From assembly GCA_017561155.1 (NCBI GenBank), contig JAFZDP010000041.1, forward strand, positions 1 through 37,976: 37,976 bases of DNA. The letters are read 5' to 3'. The translations under genes and the position numbers were made by a program. The notes under the pieces are model-generated. The model was not told the DNA's origin and did no database searches. It saw only the letters and a list, made by a program, of their open reading frames with translations. This document shows, one piece after another, positions 18,302 to 29,395 of this stretch (the stretch's first letter is position 1; the number at the start of each line of letters is the position of its first letter). The stretch comes from Bacteroidales bacterium (lineage in GTDB: Bacteria; Bacteroidota; Bacteroidia; Bacteroidales; P3).

Positions 18302-18655
18302 ATGGCAACAAAAAAAGATATAAGAAGAACAAAAATTAAATATAGAATTCGTCATAAAGTAAGCGGAACAGAAACTACTCCTCGCTTAACTGTATTTAGA
18401 AGCAATAAAGAAATTTATGCTCAATTGATTGACGATGTTAAAGGTGTAACACTAGTAGCAGCATCTTCGTTAGAAAAGTCTGTAGAAAAGAGTGGTACAA
18501 AAATAGAAATGGCAGCAAAAGTAGGTAAATTAGTAGCCGAAAGAGCACTTGCTTCAGGAATTAATTCCGTAGTATTTGACCGTAATGGTTATTTATATCA
18601 CGGACGTGTTAAATCGTTGGCTGATGCAGCCAGAGAAGGAGGATTAAAATTCTAA
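18302..18655 (+). CDS. rplR: 50S ribosomal protein L18
   Basis: L18 (117 residues) carries 5S rRNA to the 50S with L5. It has [31 protein letters not shown] and the end motif [28 protein letters not shown]. Length and position are as expected; rpsE follows after 5 bases. Confidence 0.97.
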   Translation: MATKKDIRRTKIKYRIRHKVSGTETTPRLTVFRSNKEIYAQLIDDVKGVTLVAASSLEKSVEKSGTKIEMAAKVGKLVAERALASGINSVVFDRNGYLYHGRVKSLADAAREGGLKF

Positions 18656-18660
18656 AGATT

Positions 18661-19179
18661 ATGGCAGACGTAAACGTAAAAAGAGTAAAATCAAGCGAGA
18701 TTGAATTCAAAGATCGTCTTGTAGCAATTAATAGAGTAACGAAAGTAACCAAGGGTGGTAGAACTTTTAGTTTTTCTGCTATCGTTGTTATTGGCAATGA
18801 AAATGGTGTTGTAGGTTACGGTTTAGGTAAAGCAAAAGAAGTAGCTGCTGCTGTTCAAAAAGGAGTTGATGATGCAAAGAAAAATTTGATAAAAGTTCCT
18901 ATTTTGAAAGGTACAGTTCCTCACGAACAAATTGGTAAATATAGCGGTGCAAAAGTCTTTTTGAAACCAGCTGCTCCAGGTACTGGAGTAATCGCAGGTG
19001 GTGCTATGCGTGCTGTTTTGGAAAGTGTTGGAGTAAAAGATGTGTTAGCTAAATCAAAAGGCTCATCGAATCCTCATAGTGTTGTTAAAGCTACAATCAA
19101 TGCTCTATTACAAATGAAAGATCCTTACATGGTAGCTCAGTTAAGAGGTATTTCTATGGATAAAGTTTTTAATGGATAA
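18661..19179 (+). CDS. rpsE: 30S ribosomal protein S5
   Basis: S5 (172 residues) acts in mRNA entry and decoding fidelity. The double-stranded-RNA-like N-terminal domain contains [33 protein letters not shown], the region where spectinomycin-resistance changes occur in other bacteria. The C-terminal domain has [42 protein letters not shown]. Confidence 0.98.
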   Translation: MADVNVKRVKSSEIEFKDRLVAINRVTKVTKGGRTFSFSAIVVIGNENGVVGYGLGKAKEVAAAVQKGVDDAKKNLIKVPILKGTVPHEQIGKYSGAKVFLKPAAPGTGVIAGGAMRAVLESVGVKDVLAKSKGSSNPHSVVKATINALLQMKDPYMVAQLRGISMDKVFNG

Positions 19180-19202
19180 TAAACGACTAATACATAGGTG
19201 AG

Positions 19203-19382
19203 ATGAAGATATTAAGAATTAAACAAGTGAAAAGTATAATTGGTCGTCCAGCACGCCAAAAAAGAACTTTAGAAGCATTGGGATTAAGAAAAATCAATCA
19301 TGAGCGTGAAATTCAAGCCACACCTCAAATATTGGGTATGATTGAAAGTGTAAAACACTTAATCACAGTAGAAGAAGTATAA
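19203..19382 (+). CDS. rpmD: 50S ribosomal protein L30
   Basis: A 59-residue protein, easily missed because of its length, read from ATG at 19203 to TAA at 19380-19382. It begins MKILRIKQVKSIIGRPARQK and continues with LEALGLRKINHE, the L30 pattern of a small alpha/beta fold. The end MIESVKHLITVEEV matches the family. Its place between rpsE and rplO is conserved across bacteria that keep L30. Confidence 0.95.
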   Translation: MKILRIKQVKSIIGRPARQKRTLEALGLRKINHEREIQATPQILGMIESVKHLITVEEV

Positions 19383-19415
19383 TTAGTACTGTAATTAATT
19401 TATAAAAGAAGAGAT

Positions 19416-19889
19416 ATGAATTTAAGTAGTCTTAAACCGGCAGAAGGTTCTGTAAAAAAATCAAAACGTATTGGTAGAGGTCAAGGTTCTGGTAAAGGAG
19501 GTACTTCTACACGTGGTCATAAAGGGGCAAAATCCCGTTCTGGCTACTCGCGTAAGATTGGATTCGAAGGTGGTCAAATGCCTTTGTATAGAAGAGTTCC
19601 TAAATTCGGTTTTAAAAATATAAATCGTGTTGAATATATTGGTATTAATATCGATGTATTAAATGATTTAGTTGTAAGTAAAAATATTACAACTTTTGAT
19701 GTTGAAATATTGAAACAAAATGGTTTAATTTCTTCGAAAGATAAAGTGAAAATTTTGGGTAGAGGCGAATTAACTGCTAAAATAGACGTCACTGCACATG
19801 CCATATCTAAATCTGCAAGAAAAGCAATTGAAGATAAAGGAGGTGTTATTACTTTATTGAATACTAATAATAACGAAGAAACTAAATAA
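19416..19889 (+). CDS. rplO: 50S ribosomal protein L15
   Basis: L15 (157 residues) is a late assembly protein. It has the glycine-rich basic N-terminal arm typical of the family: KRIGRGQGSGKGGTSTRGHKG, then SGYSRKIGFEGGQMPLYRRVPKFGF. A globular C-terminal part contains LGRGELTAKIDVTAHAISKSA. secY starts 14 bases later, the standard spc order. Confidence 0.97.
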   Translation: MNLSSLKPAEGSVKKSKRIGRGQGSGKGGTSTRGHKGAKSRSGYSRKIGFEGGQMPLYRRVPKFGFKNINRVEYIGINIDVLNDLVVSKNITTFDVEILKQNGLISSKDKVKILGRGELTAKIDVTAHAISKSARKAIEDKGGVITLLNTNNNEETK

Positions 19890-19903
19890 TAAGCTAATTT
19901 TCT

Positions 19904-21256
19904 ATGAAGAGATTAATCACTACAATTAAAAACATCTGGGCTATCGAGGATCTTCGTAAGCGTATATTGTATACTTTATCTTTGGTATTAGTATATCGCA
20001 TCGGTTCGTATGTCGTACTTCCCGGTGTTGATCCTAGTCAACTTAGTGGTTTGCAAAGTCAAACTCAAGAAGGTATAATGGGATTATTAAATATGTTTTC
20101 GGGTGGAGCTTTTGCCAATGCTTCCATTTTTGCATTAGGAATTATGCCCTACATTACGGCATCTATTGTTGTACAGTTGTTGGTGATGGTAGTGCCTTAT
20201 TTTCAAAAGAAGCAAAGAGAAGGAGAGAGTGGCCGTCGACAAATGACTCAGATAACACGTTATTTGACCATACTTGTTACAATTTTGCAGGCTCCTGCAT
20301 ATATAACAAATATGATGTCTCAATTGGGAGCTTCGACCACTGCTATCTATCCTTTTGATGGAAGTGATCCTTCTGTATTCTTTTGGATATCGAGTATTTT
20401 GATATTGACAAGTGGAACTTTGTTTGTAATGTGGCTTGGTGAACGTATTACAGATAAGGGTATTGGAAATGGTATCTCGTTATTGATTATGGTTGGTATC
20501 ATTGCTCGTTTACCTTTTGCTCTTGTTGGAGAATTTGGTTCTCGTATGGAAGAAGGTGGCGGATTGATTATGTTCTTAGTAGAAATTGTAATTTGGTTAG
20601 TTGTAATTTTACTTTGTATACTTTTGGTACAAGGAACAAGAAAAATTCCTGTACAATATGCTAAACGTGTAATAGGTAATAAACAATATGGTGGTGTACG
20701 TCAGTATATACCATTGAAAGTAAATGCTGCCGGAGTAATGCCTATAATTTTTGCTCAAGCAATAATGTTTATTCCTATAACATTGTTGGGATTCTCTGAT
20801 TCACAATCAGGATCGGGATTCTTAGCTGTATTTTCTGATTTTAATGGTTTTTGGTATAATTTCGTATTTGCAATTTTAATTATTGCATTTACATTCTTCT
20901 ACACTGCTATTGCGATTAATCCTAATCAAATGGCTGATGATATGAAAAAGAATGGTGGTTTTATACCAGGTGTTAAACCAGGAAAGAAAACTGCGGAATA
21001 CCTTGAAAATATATTATCGAAAATTACATTACCAGGTTCTATTTTCTTAGCAATTGTGGCTATTTTGCCTGCATTTGTAAGTTTACTAGGGGTTAACTCT
21101 CAATTCGCACAATTTTATGGTGGAACTTCGTTGTTGATTATGGTAGGTGTTATTTTGGACACTTTACAACAAATAGAAAGCCACTTGTTGATGCGTCATT
21201 ATGATGGATTAACCAAGACTGGTCGTATAAAAGGTCGTTCTTCGTTACCAGCATAA
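19904..21256 (+). CDS. secY: Protein translocase subunit SecY
   Basis: The 450-residue central channel of the Sec translocon in the inner membrane, with ten predicted helices. Diagnostic stretches are RILYTLSLVLVYRIGSYVVLPG (helix 1), the plug region after it, FALGIMPYITASIVVQLL (helix 2), GERITDKGIGNGISLLI, and QYAKRV with the C4-C5 loop VPLKVN-like IPLKVNAAGVMPIIFA. The loop between helices 8 and 9 (PNQMADDMKKNGGFIPGVKPGKKT) is typical. All exported proteins in this window, including the T9SS cargo, would pass this channel first. Confidence 0.98.
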   Translation: MKRLITTIKNIWAIEDLRKRILYTLSLVLVYRIGSYVVLPGVDPSQLSGLQSQTQEGIMGLLNMFSGGAFANASIFALGIMPYITASIVVQLLVMVVPYFQKKQREGESGRRQMTQITRYLTILVTILQAPAYITNMMSQLGASTTAIYPFDGSDPSVFFWISSILILTSGTLFVMWLGERITDKGIGNGISLLIMVGIIARLPFALVGEFGSRMEEGGGLIMFLVEIVIWLVVILLCILLVQGTRKIPVQYAKRVIGNKQYGGVRQYIPLKVNAAGVMPIIFAQAIMFIPITLLGFSDSQSGSGFLAVFSDFNGFWYNFVFAILIIAFTFFYTAIAINPNQMADDMKKNGGFIPGVKPGKKTAEYLENILSKITLPGSIFLAIVAILPAFVSLLGVNSQFAQFYGGTSLLIMVGVILDTLQQIESHLLMRHYDGLTKTGRIKGRSSLPA

Positions 21257-21267
21257 AAATATTGATA

Positions 21268-22050
21268 ATGATACTTCTAAAAAGTCAAGAAGAGATAGAG
21301 CAAATAAGAAAGAGTTCTTTGCTTGTTGGAAGAACATTAGCAGAAGTTGGAAAACACATAAAACCCGGTGTTACTACTGCTTTCTTGGATAAAATTGGAG
21401 AACAATTTATCCGAGATAATGGAGCAACACCGGTCTTTAAAGGTTATGGTGGATTTCCATCTGCTTTGTGTATTTCTATTAATGATGAAATTGTTCATGG
21501 CTTTCCTTCTGATAAACGTTTTTTGGAAGATGGTGATATAGTTTCTATAGATTGTGGTACTGATTTAAATGGGTTTATAGGAGATTCTGCCTATACATTT
21601 ATGGTAGGAGAAGTTAAACCTGAAGTCCAAAAACTATTGAAAGTAACCAAAGAGGCTCTTTATTTGGGTGTAGAAAAATGTGTAGAAGGTAATAGATTGG
21701 GTGATATCGGACATGCGATTCAAACACATATTGAGAAAAATGGTTTTTCTGTAGTTCGAGAAATGTGTGGGCATGGGGTAGGAATTAAGTTACACGAAGA
21801 CCCTAATGTATGTAATTATGGGAAGCCAGGTACTGGTCCATTATTGAAAGCAGGAATGGTTTTTGCTATTGAACCTATGGTTAACTTGGGTTCTAAAAAT
21901 GTTAAGTTTATTAATGATGGTTGGACACCTGTGACTAAGGATGGCAAACCATCTGCACATTTTGAACATGATGTTGCTATAGGAAAAGATAAGGCCGATT
22001 TGCTTTCGACTTTTGAAGAAATAGAAAAATTAATGACAAACCAACAATAA
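21268..22050 (+). CDS. map: Methionine aminopeptidase type I
   Basis: Removes the N-terminal Met from nascent proteins. The 260-residue enzyme has all five metal ligands of the pita-bread fold in context: the Asp residues of [19 protein letters not shown], His in [12 protein letters not shown], Glu in FAIEPMV and Glu in FEHDVAI. The ATG at 21268 ([17 protein letters not shown]) is preferred to the in-frame TTG at 21262. It sits between secY and infA, a common position in Bacteroidota. Confidence 0.97.
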   Translation: MILLKSQEEIEQIRKSSLLVGRTLAEVGKHIKPGVTTAFLDKIGEQFIRDNGATPVFKGYGGFPSALCISINDEIVHGFPSDKRFLEDGDIVSIDCGTDLNGFIGDSAYTFMVGEVKPEVQKLLKVTKEALYLGVEKCVEGNRLGDIGHAIQTHIEKNGFSVVREMCGHGVGIKLHEDPNVCNYGKPGTGPLLKAGMVFAIEPMVNLGSKNVKFINDGWTPVTKDGKPSAHFEHDVAIGKDKADLLSTFEEIEKLMTNQQ

Positions 22051-22058
22051 AATATTAT

Positions 22059-22277
22059 ATGGCAAAGCAATCTTCGATACAATTAGACGGAACAGTTATA
22101 GAGTCGTTGGGAAACGCAATGTTTCGTGTAGAATTAGAAAATGGACATGTTATCATCGCTCATATATCTGGAAAAATGAGAATGCATTACATCAAGATAT
22201 TGCCTGGTGATAAAGTTCAGATAGAAATGTCTCCTTATGATTTGACAAAAGGAAGAATTACTTATCGACATAAATAA
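22059..22277 (+). CDS. infA: Translation initiation factor IF-1
   Basis: IF-1 (72 residues) is an OB-fold protein that blocks the A site during initiation. It matches the family end to end: [36 protein letters not shown], then [26 protein letters not shown]. The length is normal and it begins 8 bases after map. Confidence 0.98.
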   Translation: MAKQSSIQLDGTVIESLGNAMFRVELENGHVIIAHISGKMRMHYIKILPGDKVQIEMSPYDLTKGRITYRHK

Positions 22278-22306
22278 GAATTAAAACAGATAAAATATAA
22301 TATAAA

Positions 22307-22423
22307 ATGAAAGTAAGAGCATCTGTAAAGAAAAGATCCCCAGAATGTAAAGTCGTTCGTAGAAAAGGGGTTGTTTATGTAATCAACAAAAAAAATCCTA
22401 AGTTTAAACAAAGACAAGGATAA
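22307..22423 (+). CDS. rpmJ: 50S ribosomal protein L36, zinc-free type
   Basis: A 38-residue protein read from ATG at 22307 to TAA at 22421-22423. It starts [20 protein letters not shown] and ends [13 protein letters not shown]. Only one cysteine is present, so the usual zinc ribbon (three Cys and one His) is missing, as in the C-minus form. It fits the infA-rpmJ-rpsM order. Confidence 0.95.
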   Translation: MKVRASVKKRSPECKVVRRKGVVYVINKKNPKFKQRQG

Positions 22424-22452
22424 TAATTAATTAAAAGAATAGAAATCAGTTT

Positions 22453-22830
22453 ATGGCAAGAATTGCAGGTATTGATTTACCCAAAAACAAAAGAGGAGAG
22501 ATAGGTTTAACCTATATTTTCGGCATTGGAAGAAGTACTGCTCAAAAGATTTTGACTAAAGCAGGAATTGATGTAAACAAAAAGGTGCAAGACTGGACCG
22601 ATGATGAACAAAATGCTATTCGTAATATAATTAACGAAGAGTATAAAGTAGAAGGAGCATTGCGTTCGGAAGTTCAAATGAACATCAAACGTTTGATGGA
22701 CATTGGATGCTACAGAGGTATTCGTCACCGTTTAGGATTGCCTTTGCGTGGTCAAAGTACAAAAAACAATGCACGTACTCGTAAGGGTAAAAAGAAAACA
22801 ATTGCTAACAAGAAGAAAGCACCTAAATAG
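22453..22830 (+). CDS. rpsM: 30S ribosomal protein S13
   Basis: S13 (125 residues) contacts P-site tRNA and forms bridges to the 50S. It begins [33 protein letters not shown], a helix-two-turns-helix, and ends in the basic [26 protein letters not shown] tail that enters the P site. The 106-base gap after it is the longest inside the super-operon and contains an inverted repeat. Confidence 0.97.
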   Translation: MARIAGIDLPKNKRGEIGLTYIFGIGRSTAQKILTKAGIDVNKKVQDWTDDEQNAIRNIINEEYKVEGALRSEVQMNIKRLMDIGCYRGIRHRLGLPLRGQSTKNNARTRKGKKKTIANKKKAPK

Positions 22831-22856
22831 TAGATAGCAAAGAATAAAAGGTGCGA

Positions 22857-22894
22857 CCAATTACGGATCATATGTAGAATTTAGGAGTAATTGG
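22857..22894 (+). promoter_or_regulatory. Inverted repeat in the rpsM-rpsK spacer
   Basis: CCAATTAC at 22857-22864 is the exact reverse complement of GTAATTGG at 22887-22894, with a 22-base loop. It lies in an unusually long non-coding gap (22831-22936) in an operon where most gaps are under 40 bases. It could be an r-protein autoregulation site or a processing signal; there is no T-run after it, so it is not a normal terminator. Confidence 0.45.
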
Positions 22895-22936
22895 ATAACA
22901 AATGGTTAAATTAAACAATAAAAGTTTAAAAGAAAA

Positions 22937-23326
22937 ATGGCAAAAACTTCAAAACCAACTAAAAAAAGAGTTGTAAAAGTTGAACCAATGGGAAGAGCAT
23001 GTATTTTTGCTTCTTTCAACAACGTAATAGTATCGTTGACAAATAATGCCGGTCAAGTGATTTCTTGGTCATCATCGGGAAAAATGGGATTCCGTGGATC
23101 GAAGAAAAACACTCCGTATGCTGCACAAATGGCTGCGGAAGATTGCGGTAAAGTTGCTTATGACTTGGGTCTACGCAAAGTAAAAGTCTTTGTAAAAGGA
23201 CCAGGTTCAGGAAGAGAATCTGCAATCCGTGCGATTAACACTTGTGGTATAGAAGTGATGGAAATCGTGGATATTACTCCACTTCCACACAATGGTTGTA
23301 GACCTCCTAAACGTCGTCGCGTTTAA
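22937..23326 (+). CDS. rpsK: 30S ribosomal protein S11
   Basis: S11 (129 residues) lies on the 30S platform near the mRNA exit. [51 protein letters not shown] and [44 protein letters not shown] are textbook. The NG of PHNGCRPPK is the site where an isoaspartate forms in E. coli S11. Confidence 0.98.
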   Translation: MAKTSKPTKKRVVKVEPMGRACIFASFNNVIVSLTNNAGQVISWSSSGKMGFRGSKKNTPYAAQMAAEDCGKVAYDLGLRKVKVFVKGPGSGRESAIRAINTCGIEVMEIVDITPLPHNGCRPPKRRRV

Positions 23327-23370
23327 TCGAGGAAGTTAATTGAGTTTTTAATTTTTATATCTTAATTAAA

Positions 23371-23976
23371 ATGGCAAGATATACTGGACCTAAAAGTAAA
23401 ATAGCAAGAAGATTTAGAGACCCCATATTTGGAGCAGATAAAGCATACGAAAAGAAAAATTATCCTCCAGGAATGCACGGACAAAACAGACGTCGTGCAA
23501 AAATTTCTGAGTATGGTGTTCAATTGCAAGAAAAGCAAAAAGCAAAATATACCTATGGTATTTTGGAAAAACAATTTAGAAACTTGTTCCACGAAGCTTC
23601 TCGTAGAGGAGGTATCACTGGTGAAGTATTGTTGCAATTGATTGAAGCTCGTTTGGACAATGTAGTTTATCGTCTAGGTATAGCTAGAACACGTGCTCAA
23701 GCTCGTCAATTAGTGTCTCATCGTCATATTGCAGTTAATGGTAATGTAGTTAATATTCCTTCATATTCATTGAAAGAAGGAGATATCGTTTCTGTAAGAG
23801 AACGTTCGAAATCGTTGGAAATTATTGTAGATTCATTAGCAGGTCATGCTACTCGTTATTCTTGGTTAGAATGGGATGAAGCAAACATGTCAGGAAAATT
23901 CTTGAATTATCCTCAACGTGCAGATATTCCAGAAAATATCAAAGAACAATTGATCGTTGAATTGTACTCTAAATAA
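23371..23976 (+). CDS. rpsD: 30S ribosomal protein S4
   Basis: S4 (201 residues) starts assembly of the 30S body and belongs to the mRNA-entry ring. It opens [14 protein letters not shown], has the conserved [10 protein letters not shown], and carries the S4 RNA-binding domain (about residues 90-155: [31 protein letters not shown]). In E. coli S4 represses the alpha operon. No Zn cluster cysteines occur near the N-terminus. Confidence 0.98.
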   Translation: MARYTGPKSKIARRFRDPIFGADKAYEKKNYPPGMHGQNRRRAKISEYGVQLQEKQKAKYTYGILEKQFRNLFHEASRRGGITGEVLLQLIEARLDNVVYRLGIARTRAQARQLVSHRHIAVNGNVVNIPSYSLKEGDIVSVRERSKSLEIIVDSLAGHATRYSWLEWDEANMSGKFLNYPQRADIPENIKEQLIVELYSK

Positions 23977-24046
23977 TAGTATTTAGAATATACATTAAGC
24001 GAATGAACTCAAAAATAAAATAAGAAACAACGAGAAAGGATAAAAA

Positions 24047-25039
24047 ATGGCAATATTAGCTTTTCAAAAACCTGATAAGGTTATCATGTTAGAATCGGAT
24101 GACTTTCGTGGAAGATTCGAATTTCGCCCGTTAGAGTCAGGATATGGTGTAACGATAGGAAACGCTTTACGACGTATTCTTTTAAATTCGTTGGAAGGTT
24201 ATGCTATTACATCTGCTTTTATCGAAGGTATCGCTCACGAGTTTGATACTTTGGAAGGCGTTGTAGAAGATATGACTGATATTATCTTGAATTTAAAACA
24301 AATACGCTTCCGTCAACAAATAGAAGGTAATGATTCCGAAAAAGTATCTTGTAAGATAACGGAGAAAAACGTTTTCACAGCCGGAGATTTGAATAATTTC
24401 TTGAATGGATTCCAAGTATTGAATCCTGAAATAGAAATTTGTCACATGGATCCTTCAGTTACCATTAATGCTGAATTCACTATCGAAAAAGGTAGAGGCT
24501 ATGTACCTGCTGAAGAAAATAAAAAAGGTTCGGATAAAATAGGTGTTATTGCTATTGATTCGATTCATACTCCTATAAAAAATGTTCAATATTACATCGA
24601 AAACTATCGTGTAGAACAAAAAACGGATTATGAAAAACTACTTTTTGATATTCAGACAGATGGTTCTATTCATCCAAAAGAGGCTTTGAAAGAAGCTGCA
24701 ACTATATTAATACAGCATTTTATGTTGTTCTCTGATGAAAAGATTTCGTTGGAAGTAGAGCCAACTCAGATTAACGAAGAATTTGATGAAAATACATTAC
24801 ATATTCGTCAATTGTTGAAAACAAAATTGATTGATATGGACTTGTCTGTAAGAGCGTTGAATTGTTTGAAAGTCGCAGAAGTTGAAACTTTGGGTGAATT
24901 GGTAGCATTTAATAAAGCTGATTTGTTGAAGTTTAGAAACTTCGGTAAAAAATCGTTGGCCGAACTCGAAAATTTAGTTGCATCTAAAAATTTGGATTTC
25001 GGAATGAATATAGCAAAGTATAAATTAGATAAAGAATAA
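24047..25039 (+). CDS. rpoA: RNA polymerase alpha subunit
   Basis: The alpha subunit (330 residues) dimerises to start RNA polymerase assembly. The N-terminal domain (about 1-230) has the signature [30 protein letters not shown]. After a linker, the C-terminal domain (about 255-325) has [48 protein letters not shown], the fold that binds UP elements and activators. rplQ follows after 4 bases. Confidence 0.98.
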   Translation: MAILAFQKPDKVIMLESDDFRGRFEFRPLESGYGVTIGNALRRILLNSLEGYAITSAFIEGIAHEFDTLEGVVEDMTDIILNLKQIRFRQQIEGNDSEKVSCKITEKNVFTAGDLNNFLNGFQVLNPEIEICHMDPSVTINAEFTIEKGRGYVPAEENKKGSDKIGVIAIDSIHTPIKNVQYYIENYRVEQKTDYEKLLFDIQTDGSIHPKEALKEAATILIQHFMLFSDEKISLEVEPTQINEEFDENTLHIRQLLKTKLIDMDLSVRALNCLKVAEVETLGELVAFNKADLLKFRNFGKKSLAELENLVASKNLDFGMNIAKYKLDKE

Positions 25040-25043
25040 ACAC

Positions 25044-25529
25044 ATGAGACACGGTTGTAAAGTAAATAAATTATCAAGAACTCATGCACACAGAGTGGCT
25101 ATGCTTTCAAATATGGCTACTTCGTTGATATTGCATAAAAGAGTTGAAACAACCTTAGCGAAAGCAAAAGCGCTAAGAGTATATGTTGAGCCACTCATAA
25201 ACCGTTCTAAAGAGGACTCAACTCATTCTCGTCGTATAGTATTTAGCTATTTGCAAAATAAAGAGGCCGTTACAGAGCTTTTTAGAGAAATATCTCAAAA
25301 AGTAGCTGATCGTCCAGGCGGTTATACTCGTATACTTAAAACTGGTATCCGTCATGGTGATAACGCTGAAATGGCTATTATCGAGCTTGTTGATTACAAC
25401 GAAAACATGTTGAAAGAAACAAAAACAACAAAAGCTAAATCTACTCGTAGAAGTCGTGCAAAAAAAGCTACAGATGCTCCTGTTGCTAATGTTGAATCGG
25501 CTACTGCTGAAGAAGCTAAGGCAGAATAA
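25044..25529 (+). CDS. rplQ: 50S ribosomal protein L17
   Basis: L17 (161 residues) lies near the tunnel exit. The core [37 protein letters not shown] is diagnostic. About 40 residues beyond the usual bacterial length form a Lys/Arg- then Ala/Glu-rich tail (from about 120), probably disordered. It is the last gene of the super-operon; a strong hairpin terminator follows. Confidence 0.97.
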   Translation: MRHGCKVNKLSRTHAHRVAMLSNMATSLILHKRVETTLAKAKALRVYVEPLINRSKEDSTHSRRIVFSYLQNKEAVTELFREISQKVADRPGGYTRILKTGIRHGDNAEMAIIELVDYNENMLKETKTTKAKSTRRSRAKKATDAPVANVESATAEEAKAE

Positions 25530-25543
25530 TAAAATACAATATC

Positions 25544-25576
25544 AAAAAAAGCTGTCTTTTAAAGATGGCTTTTTTT
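25544..25576 (+). terminator. Intrinsic terminator of the ribosomal super-operon
   Basis: GCTGTCT (25551-25557) pairs with AGATGGC (25563-25569), including two G-U pairs, around the loop TTTAA. The stem is extended by seven A residues before and seven T residues after it. It lies 15 bases past the rplQ stop. Confidence 0.9.
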
Positions 25577-25632
25577 GTTTGTTTTAGATAAATGAACACA
25601 AATGTGATATTTTGTGTTTGAGTAATTAATAA

Positions 25633-26940
<1,308 letters not shown>

Positions 26941-26991
26941 TATAAAATGTTGTCAAGCAGACAAAATTAAAAACATATTATTGTTGATGAG

Positions 26992-27021
26992 AGGGGTTTT
27001 GCCTATGGCAAAACCCTTTTT
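26992..27021 (+). terminator. Intrinsic terminator of eno
   Basis: GGGTTTTGCC (26994-27003) pairs perfectly with GGCAAAACCC (27007-27016) around the loop TAT; an A-T and a G-T pair extend it, and five T residues follow. It ends only 15 bases before the mnmA ATG, so mnmA may depend on read-through. Confidence 0.92.
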
Positions 27022-27035
27022 AAAATGAAAAAAGC

Positions 27036-28097
27036 ATGAATATAGCTGCATTAGTTTCCGGAGGGGTAGATAGTTCTGTAGTAGTTCATAATTTGAAAGA
27101 AATGGGCTACGACCCTACTATTTTTTATATAAGAATTGGAATGGAAGACGAGGATGGATATATTGATTGTCCATCGGAAGAGGATATTGAAATTACAACA
27201 TACATAGCAAAAAAATATGGTTGTAAGTTTGAGATTGTATCGTTGCATGAAGAATATTGGCAAAATGTGGTAAGCTATACCATCGAATCGGTGAAGCGTG
27301 GTCTTACTCCAAATCCTGATATGATGTGCAATAAGCTTATAAAGTTTGGTAGTTTTGAGCAAAAATGGGGTAAATATTTTGACAAGATTGCTACAGGTCA
27401 TTATGCTACTACTACCGAGATAGACGATACTGTTTTCCTATCTACTGCCAAGGATCATGTAAAAGACCAAACTTATTTTTTGGGTCAGATTAATTATATG
27501 CAGGTATCTAAGTTGATGTTCCCTATAGGACATCTTTTGAAATCGGAGGTTAGAAAGATAGCGTCTGAAGCACGTTTGCCCAGTGCCGAGCGCAAAGATA
27601 GCCAAGGTATATGCTTTTTGGGGAAAATACATTACAATGATTTTATAAAACGATATTTGGGCGAGAAAGAGGGTAAGATTGTAGAGTTTGAAACAGGAAA
27701 AATATTAGGCAAACATAAAGGTTACTGGTTTCACACCATCGGACAGCGTAAAGGTTTGGGACTGGGAGAAGGTCCTTGGTTTGTGATAAAGAAAGATATT
27801 GAAGAAAATGTTCTATATGTTTCGAGGGGTTACGATACACAAAGCCAATATGGAAATGTGGTTAATCTTTCGGCATTCCAATATATATCCAAAGATATTT
27901 GGGGTGATTTTGATAGCGTAGATGTCAAATTTAAAATACGCCATACTCCTCAGTTTACACAAGGAAAAATGACTCGTATAGGCGATGTTTTCCGTATAGA
28001 ATCGGAAGATAAGATACAAGGAATAGCATCCGGACAGTTTGGGGTGGTTTACGACAACGATGCCAAATTGTGTGTAGGTAGTGGTGTTATTATATAG
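27036..28097 (+). CDS. mnmA: tRNA 2-thiouridylase MnmA
   Basis: Adds sulfur to U34 of Lys, Glu and Gln tRNAs. The 353-residue protein has the PP-loop ATP site SGGVDSSV (residues 8-15), then [10 protein letters not shown] with catalytic Cys98, [14 protein letters not shown] and the second catalytic cysteine at 193 in [11 protein letters not shown]. The C-terminal beta domain contains GQRKGLGLG. Several Bacteroidota carry more than one mnmA, so the genome may hold a paralog. The start overlaps a four-codon frame (ATG at 27025, MKKA, TGA at 27037) by ATGA. Confidence 0.95.
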   Translation: MNIAALVSGGVDSSVVVHNLKEMGYDPTIFYIRIGMEDEDGYIDCPSEEDIEITTYIAKKYGCKFEIVSLHEEYWQNVVSYTIESVKRGLTPNPDMMCNKLIKFGSFEQKWGKYFDKIATGHYATTTEIDDTVFLSTAKDHVKDQTYFLGQINYMQVSKLMFPIGHLLKSEVRKIASEARLPSAERKDSQGICFLGKIHYNDFIKRYLGEKEGKIVEFETGKILGKHKGYWFHTIGQRKGLGLGEGPWFVIKKDIEENVLYVSRGYDTQSQYGNVVNLSAFQYISKDIWGDFDSVDVKFKIRHTPQFTQGKMTRIGDVFRIESEDKIQGIASGQFGVVYDNDAKLCVGSGVII

Positions 28098-28151
28098 TTC
28101 GTGACAACACAAAGTCGCTATATACAGATAAAGATATATAAATTATATTTT

Positions 28152-28190
28152 AATAAGCAGAAATGGTTATAGGCTATTTCTGCTTATTTT
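28152..28190 (+). terminator. Terminator between mnmA and the convergent catA-like gene
   Basis: AATAAGCAGAAAT (28152-28164) and ATTTCTGCTTATT (28176-28188) form a perfect 13-bp stem with an 11-base loop, followed by a T-rich stretch. The right arm lies within the last codons of the minus-strand gene and its stop codon is in the loop, so the hairpin may serve both directions. Confidence 0.8.
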
Positions 28191-28796
28191 GTTTATTTCA
28201 TGTTGCAAGAGCTTTAGAAAATTTGCTGCATGGCCACCGTCCATTTGTACATGGTGGAATTGAAATGATATAGGCAATGTGGTATTGAACCATTGTTTGC
28301 GATATTTTCCCCAAATGACCATTGGATTGCTAAATTTGTCGGTGTATTGGTTGACAATGCTATCAATCTCTGTCTGAATCATTGCTGATGTGCCAACAAT
28401 CATATAGTCTTCGATAAATGTACTTTTGCATTCGGTATGGCATTGTGTGGTCAGTCGTTTATAATCGGAGTAGAATTGTTGTATACTATCCGAAAAAGGT
28501 ATGTCGCAAGAGTTTATACCTCCATTTTTATTGTTTACAATAACGTTTATTGCTATTTTGTCGTATTGGAATAATTTACCATGTTCGGGAAGTATAAAAA
28601 ACTCGTCTATTTGGTTGGCAGTTTTGCCTATGCACCAACAGAGTAGCGAGTTGAACGATATTTTCATTTTTCTGCTTTGTTTTACTATGTTGCTTACATC
28701 AAAAGTTTTGGTCATAGTAACCATAGGCATTGGTGAACTCATCCACATTTCGAATGCCGATGCTCGGTTAGTTTCTTTTGGGTCTATTTCTTTCAT
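28167..28796 (-). CDS. CatA-like O-acetyltransferase
   Basis: A 209-residue member of the trimeric chloramphenicol acetyltransferase family, close to the usual CAT length of about 215. The active-site motif HHVQMDG (181-187) gives the catalytic pair His182 and Asp186 at the correct spacing, and GGHAANFLKLL continues the family pattern. The N-terminal half has SFNSLLCWCIGKTAN, matching the CAT helix. Many such genes in Bacteroidota are chromosomal and do not give drug resistance; the acceptor is unknown. It has its own promoter and no partners, and is convergent with mnmA. Confidence 0.85.
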   Translation of the reverse strand: MKEIDPKETNRASAFEMWMSSPMPMVTMTKTFDVSNIVKQSRKMKISFNSLLCWCIGKTANQIDEFFILPEHGKLFQYDKIAINVIVNNKNGGINSCDIPFSDSIQQFYSDYKRLTTQCHTECKSTFIEDYMIVGTSAMIQTEIDSIVNQYTDKFSNPMVIWGKYRKQWFNTTLPISFQFHHVQMDGGHAANFLKLLQHEINKISRNSL

Positions 28797-28899
28797 TGGT
28801 GTATTGGTTAAAAATATAGCTGTAAGAAAATTTCTAATTAGTAGTATGCATTGTGATACTCAGCTTTCTATAAAAGAAATCAGTTTGCTATTAACAGTG

Positions 28900-28931
28900 C
28901 AAAGGTACATTTTTTATTTGATAGTAGCAAA
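28900..28931 (-). promoter_or_regulatory. Promoter of the catA-like gene
   Basis: On the minus strand TACCTTTG (28900-28907) fits TAnnTTTG and TTTG (28928-28931) lies 20 bases upstream. The start codon at 28796 leaves a leader of about 97 bases. Confidence 0.75.
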
Positions 28932-29228
28932 TATGGTATATGTCGACTCAGTAGGTCATGATTTTTTTTCTGAAAATGGAGATGGTAAAGAGACTTTTTT
29001 CTGAAAACGTTTGTTGCTATAATGTTTTATTGCGAAAAAATATGTAGCTATACTCGTTGGATGAATTGATTTGCTATATACCGTACGAACAATATATTTA
29101 AGGAATCCACAATACTACGAAAGAATTACCGACATATATGTGAACAGTTAAGTTTGTTTGCCAACGTAATAATATTTTGCAATGGCATTGCAACGAGTAA
29201 GAGAAAAAATTGCATTTGTATCTCCCAA

Positions 29229-29277
29229 GTGTTTTTAACATTTGAAGACTCTTGTATAGTTGTGTTTTTAACATTTG
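29229..29277. repeat. Direct 16-base repeat pair
   Basis: gtgtttttaacatttg occurs at 29229-29244 and 29262-29277, 33 bases apart. A third near copy (gtattttaacatttg) is at 29533-29547. The function is unknown. Confidence 0.65.
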
Positions 29278-29395
29278 TCGCATACATAACGGACTGATAA
29301 AGGTGGTGTAGAGAAAATTAATAACCCATATATAAACCTTTATATATCAATCTATTTACAAATTTCTTGTACAACGATATTAGTATTTAAAAAAT

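Noticed and set aside
28501..29004. 167-residue plus-strand open frame
   Set aside because: Antisense to the start and promoter of the catA-like gene; hydrophobic translation without motifs.
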